Assembly (NCBI GenBank): GCA_902785945.1 | Contig: CADAAR010000012.1 | Span: 1 to 64,000 of the forward strand | Direction of reading: 5' to 3' | From: an uncultured Prevotellaceae bacterium | GTDB lineage: Bacteria; Bacteroidota; Bacteroidia; Bacteroidales; Bacteroidaceae | DNA: 64,000 nucleotides | Shown: positions 17,872 through 24,909 of the stretch, one piece after another | Position numbering within the stretch: position 1 is the first letter of the stretch | Layout of the letters: each line of letters opens with the position of its first letter | The notes under the pieces: generated by a model | What the model was told of the DNA's origin: nothing | Databases searched by the model: none | The model's input: only the letters and a program-made list of their open reading frames with translations | Translations under genes and position numbers: made by a program

Positions 17872-18293
17872 CTTAACGCATCATAAAAAAAGCCTCCCTC
17901 GCGGAGTTTTTTTTTGTTAACGGTGCATAAGAAAATCCTACCTAATGCGTACGAAAATCTTACCTGATTAAAAAATAAAGTCTTTTTACGTTTTCAAAAA
18001 TATCCTTAACGCTCGCGAAAATGAATCTTAACTGAAAATTTCCCAAAACTGCACAATTTTTAATTTTTGCGTTAAGAGTTTTTGTTTTTTGCGTTAAGAG
18101 TTTTTTACGGGCGTTAAGAGTTTTTTGTTTTTCCGTTAAGGTTTTTTCATTTGCGCGTTAAGACTTTCTTGTTTTGATGTTAAGTTTTGCGGTTTGATGT
18201 GTTAAGGCTAGCATTTTTATACGTTAAGTTTTGCCATTGGCTTTGTTAAGATTTGCTGTCCTTCTGTTAGCATGCATTTCCGTTGTTGTTAAG
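17872..18293. repeat. 22-bp-phased GTTAAG array, inverted about an AT-rich centre
   Basis: On the plus strand the hexamer GTTAAG begins at 18071, 18093, 18113, 18135, 18157, 18179, 18201, 18223, 18245 and 18288, with a decayed GTTAG at 18266. Steps are 22, 20, 22, 22, 22, 22, 22, 22, 21 and 22. The sequence after each core is T-rich. To the left the complement appears: CTTAAC at 17872, 18005 and 18027 (the last two 22 apart) and relaxed copies CCTACC at 17937 and CTTACC at 17959 (also 22 apart). The two halves diverge around 18033-18070. A 22-bp step is two helical turns, so bound proteins would sit on one face. It lies between convergent genes. Function unknown. Confidence 0.85.
17894..17915 (+). 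terminator. Short hairpin and T9 run after the kinase gene
   Basis: CTCC-CTCGC-GGAG followed by nine T residues. The stem is only 4 bp, but the T-run and position support a terminator. Confidence 0.55.
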
Positions 18294-18343
18294 ATTCAGC
18301 TCAGCGCGTGCGAAGGATTTCTTATACCCTAATTAAAAACTAT

Positions 18344-18385
18344 TTATTGAATCAATAATTGTTTTCAGAATTTGTTGTATCTTTG
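18344..18385 (+). promoter_or_regulatory. Possible promoter with overlapping dyad
   Basis: TATCTTTG (18378-18385) is a good -7 box. The -33 position has no TTTG but is covered by a perfect dyad TTATTGA-A-TCAATAA (18344-18358) that could be an operator or activator site. The transcript would run towards the end of lpxH. Confidence 0.5.
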
Positions 18386-18393
18386 CAAGCATT

Positions 18394-18426
18394 ATGAGAT
18401 ATAAAGAATGGTTCTTCAAAGGGTAA
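18394..18426 (+). CDS. Ten-codon ORF at the start of the possible transcript
   Basis: ATG at 18394, 9 bases after the -7 box, encodes MRYKEWFFKG and stops at 18426. The placement right after a promoter suggests a leader peptide or a chance ORF on a small RNA. A weak stem (CACAG/CTGTG) and a perfect hairpin follow. Nothing else supports translation. Confidence 0.25.
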   Translation: MRYKEWFFKG

Positions 18427-18476
18427 TGTACACAGAAGGGTTCTTACTGTGTGATTTTACCCCGGTACTATAGGTG

Positions 18477-18517
18477 CTTTAGTATGACACTAGAGAGTGT
18501 TTAGTGTCATACTAAAG
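18477..18517. ncRNA. Perfect 16-bp hairpin, possible end of a small RNA
   Basis: Arms 18477-18492 and 18502-18517 are perfect reverse complements with a 9-base loop. No T-run follows, so it is not a classical terminator. With the promoter at 18378 it could mark a roughly 130-nt structured RNA. It could alternatively be the terminal repeat of a small non-autonomous element. Confidence 0.4.
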
Positions 18518-18532
18518 GGCATCAACCTTCAA

Positions 18533-18660
18533 GGGGGGCAGATGGGGCAGTAAAAATATGGAATAATAAAAAATAAATCCCTAAATCATGTGAATTGTAA
18601 TTCAGCGATTAAGGGATTTAATTTCACGGTCGTAAAAAACTGCTGCCCCATCTGTCCCCC
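18533..18660. repeat. Nested long inverted repeat
   Basis: Outer arms 18533-18550 and 18643-18660 (G-rich GCAGATGGGGCAG and its complement) match at 17 of 18 positions. Inner arms at 18572-18584 and 18607-18619 match at 12 of 13. The whole block folds into one hairpin-like structure with an AT-rich middle, like a small MITE or a large regulatory stem. No convincing gene lies inside. Confidence 0.7.
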
Positions 18661-18751
18661 AACGGACGATTTTCTAATATAGGGCGCAAAGGTGCCAGGA
18701 ACTTTCGTGCCCCGAGACTCGCGCACGGTAGTAGGGAATGATAGAAAACAA

Positions 18752-18831
18752 GTGACCTTCCTACCCCTTCTGACCCCTAAAGCCCCAAAAAGGCAGTAAT
18801 CCTTAGGGGGCAAGAGGGTCAGGAGGGTCAC
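18752..18831. repeat. Second imperfect inverted repeat
   Basis: Arms 18752-18780 and 18803-18831 pair at about 23 of 29 positions (GTGACC...CCCCTAA against TTAGGGG...GGTCAC). Composition, purine-rich on one strand and pyrimidine-rich on the other, is like the preceding repeat, so the two may share an origin. Confidence 0.6.
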
Positions 18832-18876
18832 ATATAAAGTAGATATAACAACTATTCACATATATGCGAAAAAGCT

Positions 18877-18990
18877 ATAATCTGCAATAAGGGCAGGTTA
18901 TTGCGGAATAAGGGCCCCTTATTTCCAAATAAGGGATGGTTATTGGAAAATAAGCTGCTCTTATTTCCCAAGGGAAGGCGCTTATTGCCA
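18877..18990. repeat. 21-bp tandem array of TTATT-N4-AATAA dyads
   Basis: TTATT starts at 18898, 18919, 18940, 18961 and 18982, exactly 21 bp apart; the matching half AATAAG(G) starts at 18886, 18907, 18928 and 18949, also 21 apart. Units therefore are small dyads, the best being the perfect CCTTATTT-CC-AAATAAGG at 18917-18934; the last two units have decayed right halves. Because 21 is a multiple of 3, the minus strand reads as a GNKxPLF-like heptad ORF, which I regard as a by-product. The array ends just past the lpxH stop. Confidence 0.85.
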
Positions 18991-18996
18991 GAAACT

Positions 18997-19761
18997 TTAC
19001 AGTTGGCTTTCGCCCTCGATGTACTGCGACATGAGAAGATGTTCGCCATCCCAGACGATGTAGGAGAAATGGGTGATCCAGTCGCCAAGGATAATCATGC
19101 GGGCTTTTTTCGTCAGCTGGAGGTCGACCTCGATATGGCGGTGGCCATAGATGAAATAGTCGACGTTGGAGTGATACTGGATGTACTTCTTGGTGAAGAG
19201 CACGAGGTGTTCGCGGTTCTCACCCATGTAAGGCGGTTCCTCGCCATTGGGACGCTTCAGACGGCTGTGCTTGGCCCAGTGGAGGCCAAACCACATGCCC
19301 CAGCGGGGATGGAGGGCAGAGAAAGCCCACTGACAAGCGCGGTTGTGGAAGATGCTCTTGATGAGCTTAAAGCTCTTATTGGGATCGCCCAGGCCATCAC
19401 CGTGAGCGAGAAAGAAAATCTTGCCATAGAGTTCGGTGGTCTCCGGCTTCTTGTGGAGGATAACACCACACTCCTTTTCGAGATACTCGTAAGCCCAAAT
19501 GTCGTGGTTGCCCGTAAAGTAATGCACCTCGACGCCCATATCGGTTAGTTCGGAGATTTTTCCCAAGAAACGGGTGAAACCCTTGGGTACCACATATTTG
19601 TATTCGTACCAGAAGTCGAACATGTCGCCTAAGAGATAGACGGCAGCGGCCTTCTCCTTGATGGAGTCGAGGAAACGCACCAACCGGCGCTCCTGCATGC
19701 GCTGATGCGGAACGGCGAGAGAACCAAGGTGGGCGTCACTTAAGAAATATATCGGTTTCAT
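18997..19761 (-). CDS. lpxH: UDP-2,3-diacylglucosamine diphosphatase
   Basis: Hydrolyses UDP-2,3-diacylglucosamine to lipid X in lipid A synthesis, at the inner membrane. 254 residues. Calcineurin-like metal ligands are all present: SDAHLGS (Asp8, His10), GDMFDFW, GNHDIW, and late YGHRH; the FLAHGDGLGD segment also fits. It is the last gene of an operon beginning at glsA, 2 bp after the DUF59 gene. Confidence 0.93.
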   Translation of the reverse strand: MKPIYFLSDAHLGSLAVPHQRMQERRLVRFLDSIKEKAAAVYLLGDMFDFWYEYKYVVPKGFTRFLGKISELTDMGVEVHYFTGNHDIWAYEYLEKECGVILHKKPETTELYGKIFFLAHGDGLGDPNKSFKLIKSIFHNRACQWAFSALHPRWGMWFGLHWAKHSRLKRPNGEEPPYMGENREHLVLFTKKYIQYHSNVDYFIYGHRHIEVDLQLTKKARMIILGDWITHFSYIVWDGEHLLMSQYIEGESQL

Positions 19762-19763
19762 CG

Positions 19764-20084
19764 TTAATCAAATCCAAGTTCGACTCTTGCTTCTTCACTC
19801 ATCATGCTCTGGTCCCAGGCAGGTTCGAAGACGAGGTTGACATTGGCACCTTTAACGCCCTCGACACTTTCCACCTTGGTACGGACATCCTCCAGGATGA
19901 AATCGGCAGCAGGACAGTTGGGAGCCGTGAAGGTCATGTCCATCTCGACGGTATAGTCGTCCTGCACATCAATTTTGTAGATCATACCGAGGTTGTAGAT
20001 ATCCACGGGAATCTCTGGGTCGTAGACGGTCTTCAACACATCGACGATCCGCTCTTCAATCTGGGTTCTTTCTTTTTGTGTCAT
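19764..20084 (-). CDS. MIP18/DUF59-family iron-sulfur assembly factor
   Basis: 106 residues, the size of single-domain DUF59 (FeS_assembly_P) proteins such as SufT/PaaD relatives, which help mature Fe-S clusters. Signatures are TVYDPEIPVDIYNLGMIY near residue 20 and FTAPNCPAADF with the conserved Cys near 60. The sulfur donor gene sufS is in the same window but 30 kb away. Confidence 0.92.
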   Translation of the reverse strand: MTQKERTQIEERIVDVLKTVYDPEIPVDIYNLGMIYKIDVQDDYTVEMDMTFTAPNCPAADFILEDVRTKVESVEGVKGANVNLVFEPAWDQSMMSEEARVELGFD

Positions 20085-20094
20085 ATAAATAATT

Positions 20095-22380
20095 TTATTG
20101 TTTATTCCAATTCACCTCCAGGCGATGGAGCATGGTGGTGCTCTCACCACAGGAGCCTGTATGCTGGATGGCGATGCCGCCAAAATTGTTCGGTTTCATC
20201 GGTGCAACGAGGCTGACGACATGGGGTAGCTTGCTGTCCTCGGGTTTGGGCGTAGCGGTCTCGACATCCACCTTCAAGTAGCCGTTTGCAGCTGTTAAGA
20301 AGATGGTGCAACCCGTGCGATAACAGGTGGCGGAGACTGCTCCACTGATGCCCTTGACCTGTCCGTGGTCGTATTCCACGAGGTAGAAATCGACAGCTTT
20401 GGCATGTTTGGTGGTACGGATGATGCGGAGGCCGTAGCCCGTGAGCGTTTTGGTATCGAACTTCAGACAAACGTCCATAAATTGACCCGTGGCCGAACCG
20501 AAGCCCTGACCTGCAGTCTTGGTGGGATCGACGGTCAGTATCAGCGACATATCGCTATAGTTGCCTTCAGCAGGCGTGTACATCAATCGAGCCCCACGCT
20601 GGGCCTGGAGCAGCCCCTTGCCCACAGCACCATTGAAGCCCTCGCCATATTCCCACATGGGTTTGTTGCGATCGAACGTCCAAGGATATTCTGATGTATC
20701 AGCGGGTTTGAAGCCATCGACCGTCCAAAGACCAGGGGCGACGACGGGTTGCCAGTCGCAATAGAACTGAGAGAAGTCCGTATCGAGGCGCTCCTGCTTA
20801 GGCGCTTTCTTTACCTTTATCTGGAAAGTCATGGATTCACCATAGTCGCTGCGTTTCTGCTTGGGTTCAAGCACGGCCTTTAAGAGATGTCCTTTGTCGG
20901 CCTCTTGAAGCATGTAGACGCCAGTAGGATGACCATGAGTCGTAGCCATAGGAATATCATCACGATACCATGTGATGCGGGAGTCATCATTTTCTTCTTT
21001 TGTGTTGAGGAAATAGGTCAGAATAGCGCGATCTTTCATTAGGTGAAGGCGTGGCTTGATAACTGTTGGCGGGGGCAACTGAGACGGTTTGATGATGACG
21101 TGACACGCTGCCTCACGCCCATCTCTGGTTGTGGCTACAATGCAGAAATCCGCGATTTCATCGGTGTAGTTGGCAGGAATGACGGTTACATTGCCCTTGT
21201 TGTCAGGCTGCAGCAAAGCATAGCCCTGATAGCCATGTGTGATGGCATTAGAGGGGGCCCAACGAACGGGCTCCGAGTGCTCTGAGCAAGACAGGCGCAA
21301 GGTGTCGCGCCCCGTGAGCAATGTGGCTTCATGCTGGCTGATGTCCAAGAAAGGAGCCTCCATCAATTCGTCTTTTATCCAACCTATATAGTCCGGCTGG
21401 AGCGTGTTCTGAGGCTGGCAACTGCCTATGAGATAGGGTTTGCCATTCAACGTGAAGTTGTTCTGATAGCAGCGCAACCAAGGTTGAGGATAAGCCGTCC
21501 AACCGATATAGATGCTGTCCGACGGGGCATGATAGCGACAATCGATGAGTGTCACAGGACCGCCCTGCTTGCAGAAATACATCTCGCGCTTGATGCCTTT
21601 GACATAGAAATCGCAGTCGATGAGCAGCGGGCCTCTTCCGAAGGTGCTCCAGAAAGGCTTCTGACCATAGAGGTCGAAGGTGCAATGTTTATAAAAGGCT
21701 GAGCCGTTCAGCGCATCGTCGGTACATTCGAAATGACAGTCTTCATAATAGGATTTCAGGGCGCCATTCAGCGGATTGAGGTTCAGACGGCTTATGAAAC
21801 GCACGTTCTTTGCCACCAGCTGTTGGCCATGCACATAGCCCACATGCGCTTGGGTAATGGCATCGCTGCGTTTCTTGCGGGAGAGGGACGGATTCCAGGG
21901 ATAGTCGAGATCGACATTGCAGTAGTTGCCCATCGTGAGGTTTTCGACGGTGAGGGAATCGCACCAGAAATCGAACATGGTGAAGTTGCCCACCGCCCCC
22001 TGCATCTGACCTCGCTGCGATGCCAGAATAGTCTGACGGGCATCATCAGACAATCCGATGAAATGGAGTTTTTTTGCCCGGATTACGATGCCGAACGGCT
22101 CACGTCCATTCTGTCCTGTGACCACCTCAGGATGGTCAGGATCATCGACCCAATACACGTTGGGGGCGATGTAGAGCGTGCAGCTGTCGCCAAAATGGGC
22201 TGCTGCCTCGCGGAAACCGGAATAAGCGTAAGGATGATTTTCAGACTTGTCGAGCCTGGCATCGAGATAGAGATGGTGCGCATCGAGCTTTTCAGCAATA
22301 TCGGCCGGCACAGACGTAGACACCTGTGCAGAGGCACTGAACCCCATCAGTGCGAACAGATAGCCGACCACTGCTCTCAT
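20095..22380 (-). CDS. Secreted right-handed beta-helix protein (pectin-lyase fold)
   Basis: 761 residues with a signal peptide ending SASAQ. Residues about 85-330 look like a pectin-esterase/pectate-lyase-type beta-helix: LHFIGLSDDARQTILA, DSLTVENLTMGNYCN, HGQQLVAKNVRFIS, YYEDCHFEC, DALNGSAFYKHCTFD and VTLIDCRYHAP are successive helix rungs. Bacterial Ig-like segments follow (about 345-530), and the C-terminal ~200 residues look like a concanavalin-like beta-sandwich. The catalytic residues are not certain, so an active CE8 or lyase role is open. Its ATG overlaps the glsB stop by one base, linking it to lipid genes rather than to a polysaccharide locus. Confidence 0.78.
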   Translation of the reverse strand: MRAVVGYLFALMGFSASAQVSTSVPADIAEKLDAHHLYLDARLDKSENHPYAYSGFREAAAHFGDSCTLYIAPNVYWVDDPDHPEVVTGQNGREPFGIVIRAKKLHFIGLSDDARQTILASQRGQMQGAVGNFTMFDFWCDSLTVENLTMGNYCNVDLDYPWNPSLSRKKRSDAITQAHVGYVHGQQLVAKNVRFISRLNLNPLNGALKSYYEDCHFECTDDALNGSAFYKHCTFDLYGQKPFWSTFGRGPLLIDCDFYVKGIKREMYFCKQGGPVTLIDCRYHAPSDSIYIGWTAYPQPWLRCYQNNFTLNGKPYLIGSCQPQNTLQPDYIGWIKDELMEAPFLDISQHEATLLTGRDTLRLSCSEHSEPVRWAPSNAITHGYQGYALLQPDNKGNVTVIPANYTDEIADFCIVATTRDGREAACHVIIKPSQLPPPTVIKPRLHLMKDRAILTYFLNTKEENDDSRITWYRDDIPMATTHGHPTGVYMLQEADKGHLLKAVLEPKQKRSDYGESMTFQIKVKKAPKQERLDTDFSQFYCDWQPVVAPGLWTVDGFKPADTSEYPWTFDRNKPMWEYGEGFNGAVGKGLLQAQRGARLMYTPAEGNYSDMSLILTVDPTKTAGQGFGSATGQFMDVCLKFDTKTLTGYGLRIIRTTKHAKAVDFYLVEYDHGQVKGISGAVSATCYRTGCTIFLTAANGYLKVDVETATPKPEDSKLPHVVSLVAPMKPNNFGGIAIQHTGSCGESTTMLHRLEVNWNKQ

Positions 22381-23369
22381 TATTTCTCCTTATAGATGAC
22401 TTTGTTAGCACCACTGGTAATCTTCAAAGCTTCAGGATGATCCTTGAGGAAAGAGTCGATATGGCGCACGCGCTTCTCTGCGAGAATCTCATCAACCGCA
22501 ATCAAGATACCCGTTTCCTCCACATCGCCAAAACCATAGTTAATGGCCGTACCAAAGAGTTTCATGGTGGGCGACAAGCTCATATAGGCATTCACCAACG
22601 GGGGAATGTTATAACCCAGCTGGCGGATTTCGCGGTTCAGAATACGGTAGTCGTCCTTGAAGCTTTTCTCCGAAAAGATCTTCTCCAACTCACTTTCGTC
22701 GGTTTCGATTTTCAGCGGTTTCATCGGAATAATCAGGTGTTCCTTATCGTCGAAATGCTTCTTGAGGAAATAGAGAATCATATCGCGACCCTTGCGGATA
22801 TATGAAGGGTACATGGTCATCTTTCCGAAGAAATACTTCACGTTGGGTTTGATAACGGTCAGTGCCCCCAGTCCGTCCCAGAGATTATCCAATGCAAAGA
22901 GACTTTTCGCGCCCATACGCGAGGATTGATATGGTAGCGATACGAACGAACGTCCCAGCTCGATCGTATAGGGCATATACTCCTTGAGGAACTTTTCCGA
23001 GAAATGGAACATGTGACTGGTGGCGAGAAGCGGCTGGCCGTTGTCGTCGAGATCCCATGCCGTACCTTCGAGATAGCGATAGCCACCAATGATCTCCTCT
23101 GCCTCGGGATTCCAGACAATCAGCTGCTTGTAGCAATTCTCACAGATATCAAACTCATCAATATCCATTGACTTGCCTGTGCCTCCTCCTGCCTCGCGGA
23201 AAGCTATTTCACGCAGGCGACCGATCTCCTTCATGACATTGGGCGCATTGTGAGCCGTCACAACATAAATCTCGTTATGACTCTTGTTGGTCATTCGGAG
23301 CTGGCGTTCTGGTGTCAGTTCACTCTTCAGAATTTCCTTGGCAATGGGTTGGATAATCTCTTGTTCCAT
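22380..23369 (-). CDS. glsB: Glycine-lipid N-acyltransferase GlsB
   Basis: 329 residues from MEQEIIQPIA; a further upstream ATG is rejected because it lies within the glsA tail spacer. OlsB/hemolysin-type GNAT acyltransferase: REIAFREAGGGTGKSMDIDEFD, WNPEAEEIIGGYRYLEG, YTIELGRSFVSLPYQ and LDNLWDGLGALTVIKPNVKYFFGKMTMYP. In Bacteroides thetaiotaomicron the adjacent pair glsB-glsA makes glycine lipids, GlsB adding the amide-linked 3-hydroxy acid to glycine. The same pair and order here make the assignment strong. Cytoplasmic face of the inner membrane. Confidence 0.88.
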   Translation of the reverse strand: MEQEIIQPIAKEILKSELTPERQLRMTNKSHNEIYVVTAHNAPNVMKEIGRLREIAFREAGGGTGKSMDIDEFDICENCYKQLIVWNPEAEEIIGGYRYLEGTAWDLDDNGQPLLATSHMFHFSEKFLKEYMPYTIELGRSFVSLPYQSSRMGAKSLFALDNLWDGLGALTVIKPNVKYFFGKMTMYPSYIRKGRDMILYFLKKHFDDKEHLIIPMKPLKIETDESELEKIFSEKSFKDDYRILNREIRQLGYNIPPLVNAYMSLSPTMKLFGTAINYGFGDVEETGILIAVDEILAEKRVRHIDSFLKDHPEALKITSGANKVIYKEK

Positions 23370-23401
23370 TATTATTGGGGTTTTAGGGTTCTGGTTGTAT
23401 A

Positions 23402-24214
23402 TTAGAGGGTGTAGACCTGATCCTTTATGAACTGCGCCCATTCGACGGGCTTTCTTTTCTTGTCGAAGGTTTGCCAGGGAATGGGTTTGCCAATAGCGAT
23501 GCGGAAGGTCTTGTGCACGTTTTTGTACATTTCATCGACAAGAAACAGCATCGCCAAATTAAACGGCAGACACTTGTCGGAGAAGTTGGCCAGGCGATAG
23601 AAGAAGTTAGAGTTCTGCCCCCCGAAATGGATGGGAACCACATCACGCTGGTACTGCACACTCTTGGAAATGAAGGTCTTCGTCCAAGGAATATCACGGA
23701 TTACACCGTCTTTCTTGCGAGAGCAGAGACCTGCAGGAAACATCAGCATGTGGTTGTCGCTCTGGAAACCCGCCTCTACCATAGCCGGGAAGTTTCGGCT
23801 CTGATTACCCGTTTTATTGATGGGAATGCAGACAGGCGCCAAACCTGGGAGATTCATCAACAGGTCGTTGACCAGATAACGGAAACGTCCATCGTAATGG
23901 CGACCGATAATGGCACCAAGGGCCACACCGTCCTCACCACCAAGGGGATGATTGCTCACAAAAGTATAGAGTCGACCGTCGTCAGGATCAGGCAGATTCT
24001 CTTTTCCCACGATCTCCAAAGTCATGTCGAGATAGCGTACACATTCCTCCAGCCACTCAACACCCACCTTGTCGCGACTTTCCCACAGGAAAGCATTGAC
24101 CTGGTCTTCGTGCGCTACACGCTTGAGCCAATTCACAAGGAATGCCGGCACAAACTTAGCCTTTGCGCCCAACTTACCTTTCAGGATTTTATCGATATCA
24201 ATCGTTTTCTCCAT
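23402..24214 (-). CDS. glsA: Glycine-lipid O-acyltransferase GlsA (PlsC-like)
   Basis: 270 residues. A lysophospholipid-acyltransferase-type core with FVSNHPLGGEDG (catalytic His region), FRYLVNDLLMNLPGLAPVCIPINKTG, and LMFPAGLCSRKKDGVIRD (acceptor/phosphate motif). It adds the ester-linked acyl chain to the product of GlsB. It is the first gene of an operon glsA-glsB-beta-helix-DUF59-lpxH with gaps of 32, -1, 10 and 2 bp, transcribed from the TATTTTTG box at 24250-24257. Confidence 0.88.
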   Translation of the reverse strand: MEKTIDIDKILKGKLGAKAKFVPAFLVNWLKRVAHEDQVNAFLWESRDKVGVEWLEECVRYLDMTLEIVGKENLPDPDDGRLYTFVSNHPLGGEDGVALGAIIGRHYDGRFRYLVNDLLMNLPGLAPVCIPINKTGNQSRNFPAMVEAGFQSDNHMLMFPAGLCSRKKDGVIRDIPWTKTFISKSVQYQRDVVPIHFGGQNSNFFYRLANFSDKCLPFNLAMLFLVDEMYKNVHKTFRIAIGKPIPWQTFDKKRKPVEWAQFIKDQVYTL

Positions 24215-24249
24215 TTTGGTTGTTTTCTCTCATTTCCTCTAACAAGGTG

Positions 24250-24257
24250 CAAAAATA
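24250..24257 (-). promoter_or_regulatory. glsA operon -7 box TATTTTTG
   Basis: Minus-strand TATTTTTG ends 35 bases upstream of the glsA ATG and is the only good box in this direction in the mraZ-glsA divergent spacer. Confidence 0.65.
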
Positions 24258-24379
24258 GCACAAATCTTTCAAAAATGAGCAAAAAACGAGAAAAAACTTT
24301 CTATTAAAATACATTTAACTCTATTTTGCTATTTCTGAGCTATCGAATTTCGTAAAAGAAAGTTAAATTTAGAAAAAAG

Positions 24380-24404
24380 TGGGGAGTTTTGGAGGAAAGT
24401 GGGG
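24380..24404 (+). promoter_or_regulatory. MraZ box: three TGGRG repeats with 10-bp period
   Basis: TGGGG at 24380, TGGAG at 24390 and TGGGG at 24400, each separated by five bases. This is the layout of MraZ operators (TGGGN repeats with 5-bp spacers) that MraZ binds to autoregulate the dcw operon. It ends 10 bases upstream of the -7 box, placing a bound MraZ over the -33 region. Confidence 0.88.
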
Positions 24405-24414
24405 GAAAATTATA

Positions 24415-24422
24415 TAATTTTG
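24415..24422 (+). promoter_or_regulatory. dcw cluster -7 box TAATTTTG
   Basis: TAATTTTG lies 28 bases before the mraZ ATG and directly after the MraZ box. It is the main candidate promoter for the 15-kb wall and division operon. Confidence 0.75.
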
Positions 24423-24450
24423 TACCCACAACTATTAATAAGGTGAAAGT

Positions 24451-24909
24451 ATGCGTTTTTTAGGTAATATAGAAGCCAAGACAGACGCAAAAGGAAGAGT
24501 CTTCCTGCCCTCTGTTTTTCGCAAGGTGCTCCAGGCATCGGGCGAAGAATTACTGGTATTGCGGAAAGACATCTACCAGAAATGTCTGGTCATCTACCCG
24601 GAAAGCGTATGGAATGAAAAAGTGGACATGCTGAAGGCTCAACTCAAGCCATGGAAACCATCACACCAGCAGATGCTCCGCCAGTTCATTTCGGAAGCCG
24701 AAGCCATCTCGCTCGACGGCAATGGTCGCTTCCTCATCTCCAAACGACTACAGAAATCAGCAGAAATAGACCAGGACGTCCAGTTTATTGGAATGGACAA
24801 CACGATAGAACTCTGGTCACCCCAGCAACTGAAACAGATCCTCAAGAATGATGAGGACTTTGGGAAGGAATTTGAAGACATCATGAATACCGACGACGCC
24901 ACATGTTAA
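24451..24909 (+). CDS. mraZ: Transcriptional regulator MraZ
   Basis: 152 residues, with the usual two AbrB-like SpoVT halves: FLGNIEAKTDAKGRVFLPSVFR (1-24) and AEAISLDGNGRFLISKRL (about 82-99). MraZ forms a ring that binds the TGGG repeats found just upstream and controls the whole dcw cluster. It overlaps rsmH by 7 bases. Confidence 0.96.
   Translation: MRFLGNIEAKTDAKGRVFLPSVFRKVLQASGEELLVLRKDIYQKCLVIYPESVWNEKVDMLKAQLKPWKPSHQQMLRQFISEAEAISLDGNGRFLISKRLQKSAEIDQDVQFIGMDNTIELWSPQQLKQILKNDEDFGKEFEDIMNTDDATC

Noticed and set aside
18065-18295. CRISPR array
   Set aside because: Conserved core is only 6-8 bases with a 22-bp period; repeats are too short and no cas gene is near.
18586-18831. An 81-codon minus-strand ORF
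   Set aside because: Lies across the two inverted repeats; no signal, domain or promoter, and its sequence is explained by the repeat arms.
17872-18990. Chromosome replication origin
   Set aside because: Repeats invite the idea, but no DnaA boxes (TTATNCACA) are seen and dnaA is not in the window; kept only as one possible maintenance role.
18852-19088. A minus-strand ORF with GNKxPLF heptads
   Set aside because: The heptads come from the 21-bp tandem array being a multiple of three; its start lies in the lpxH 3' end in another frame.
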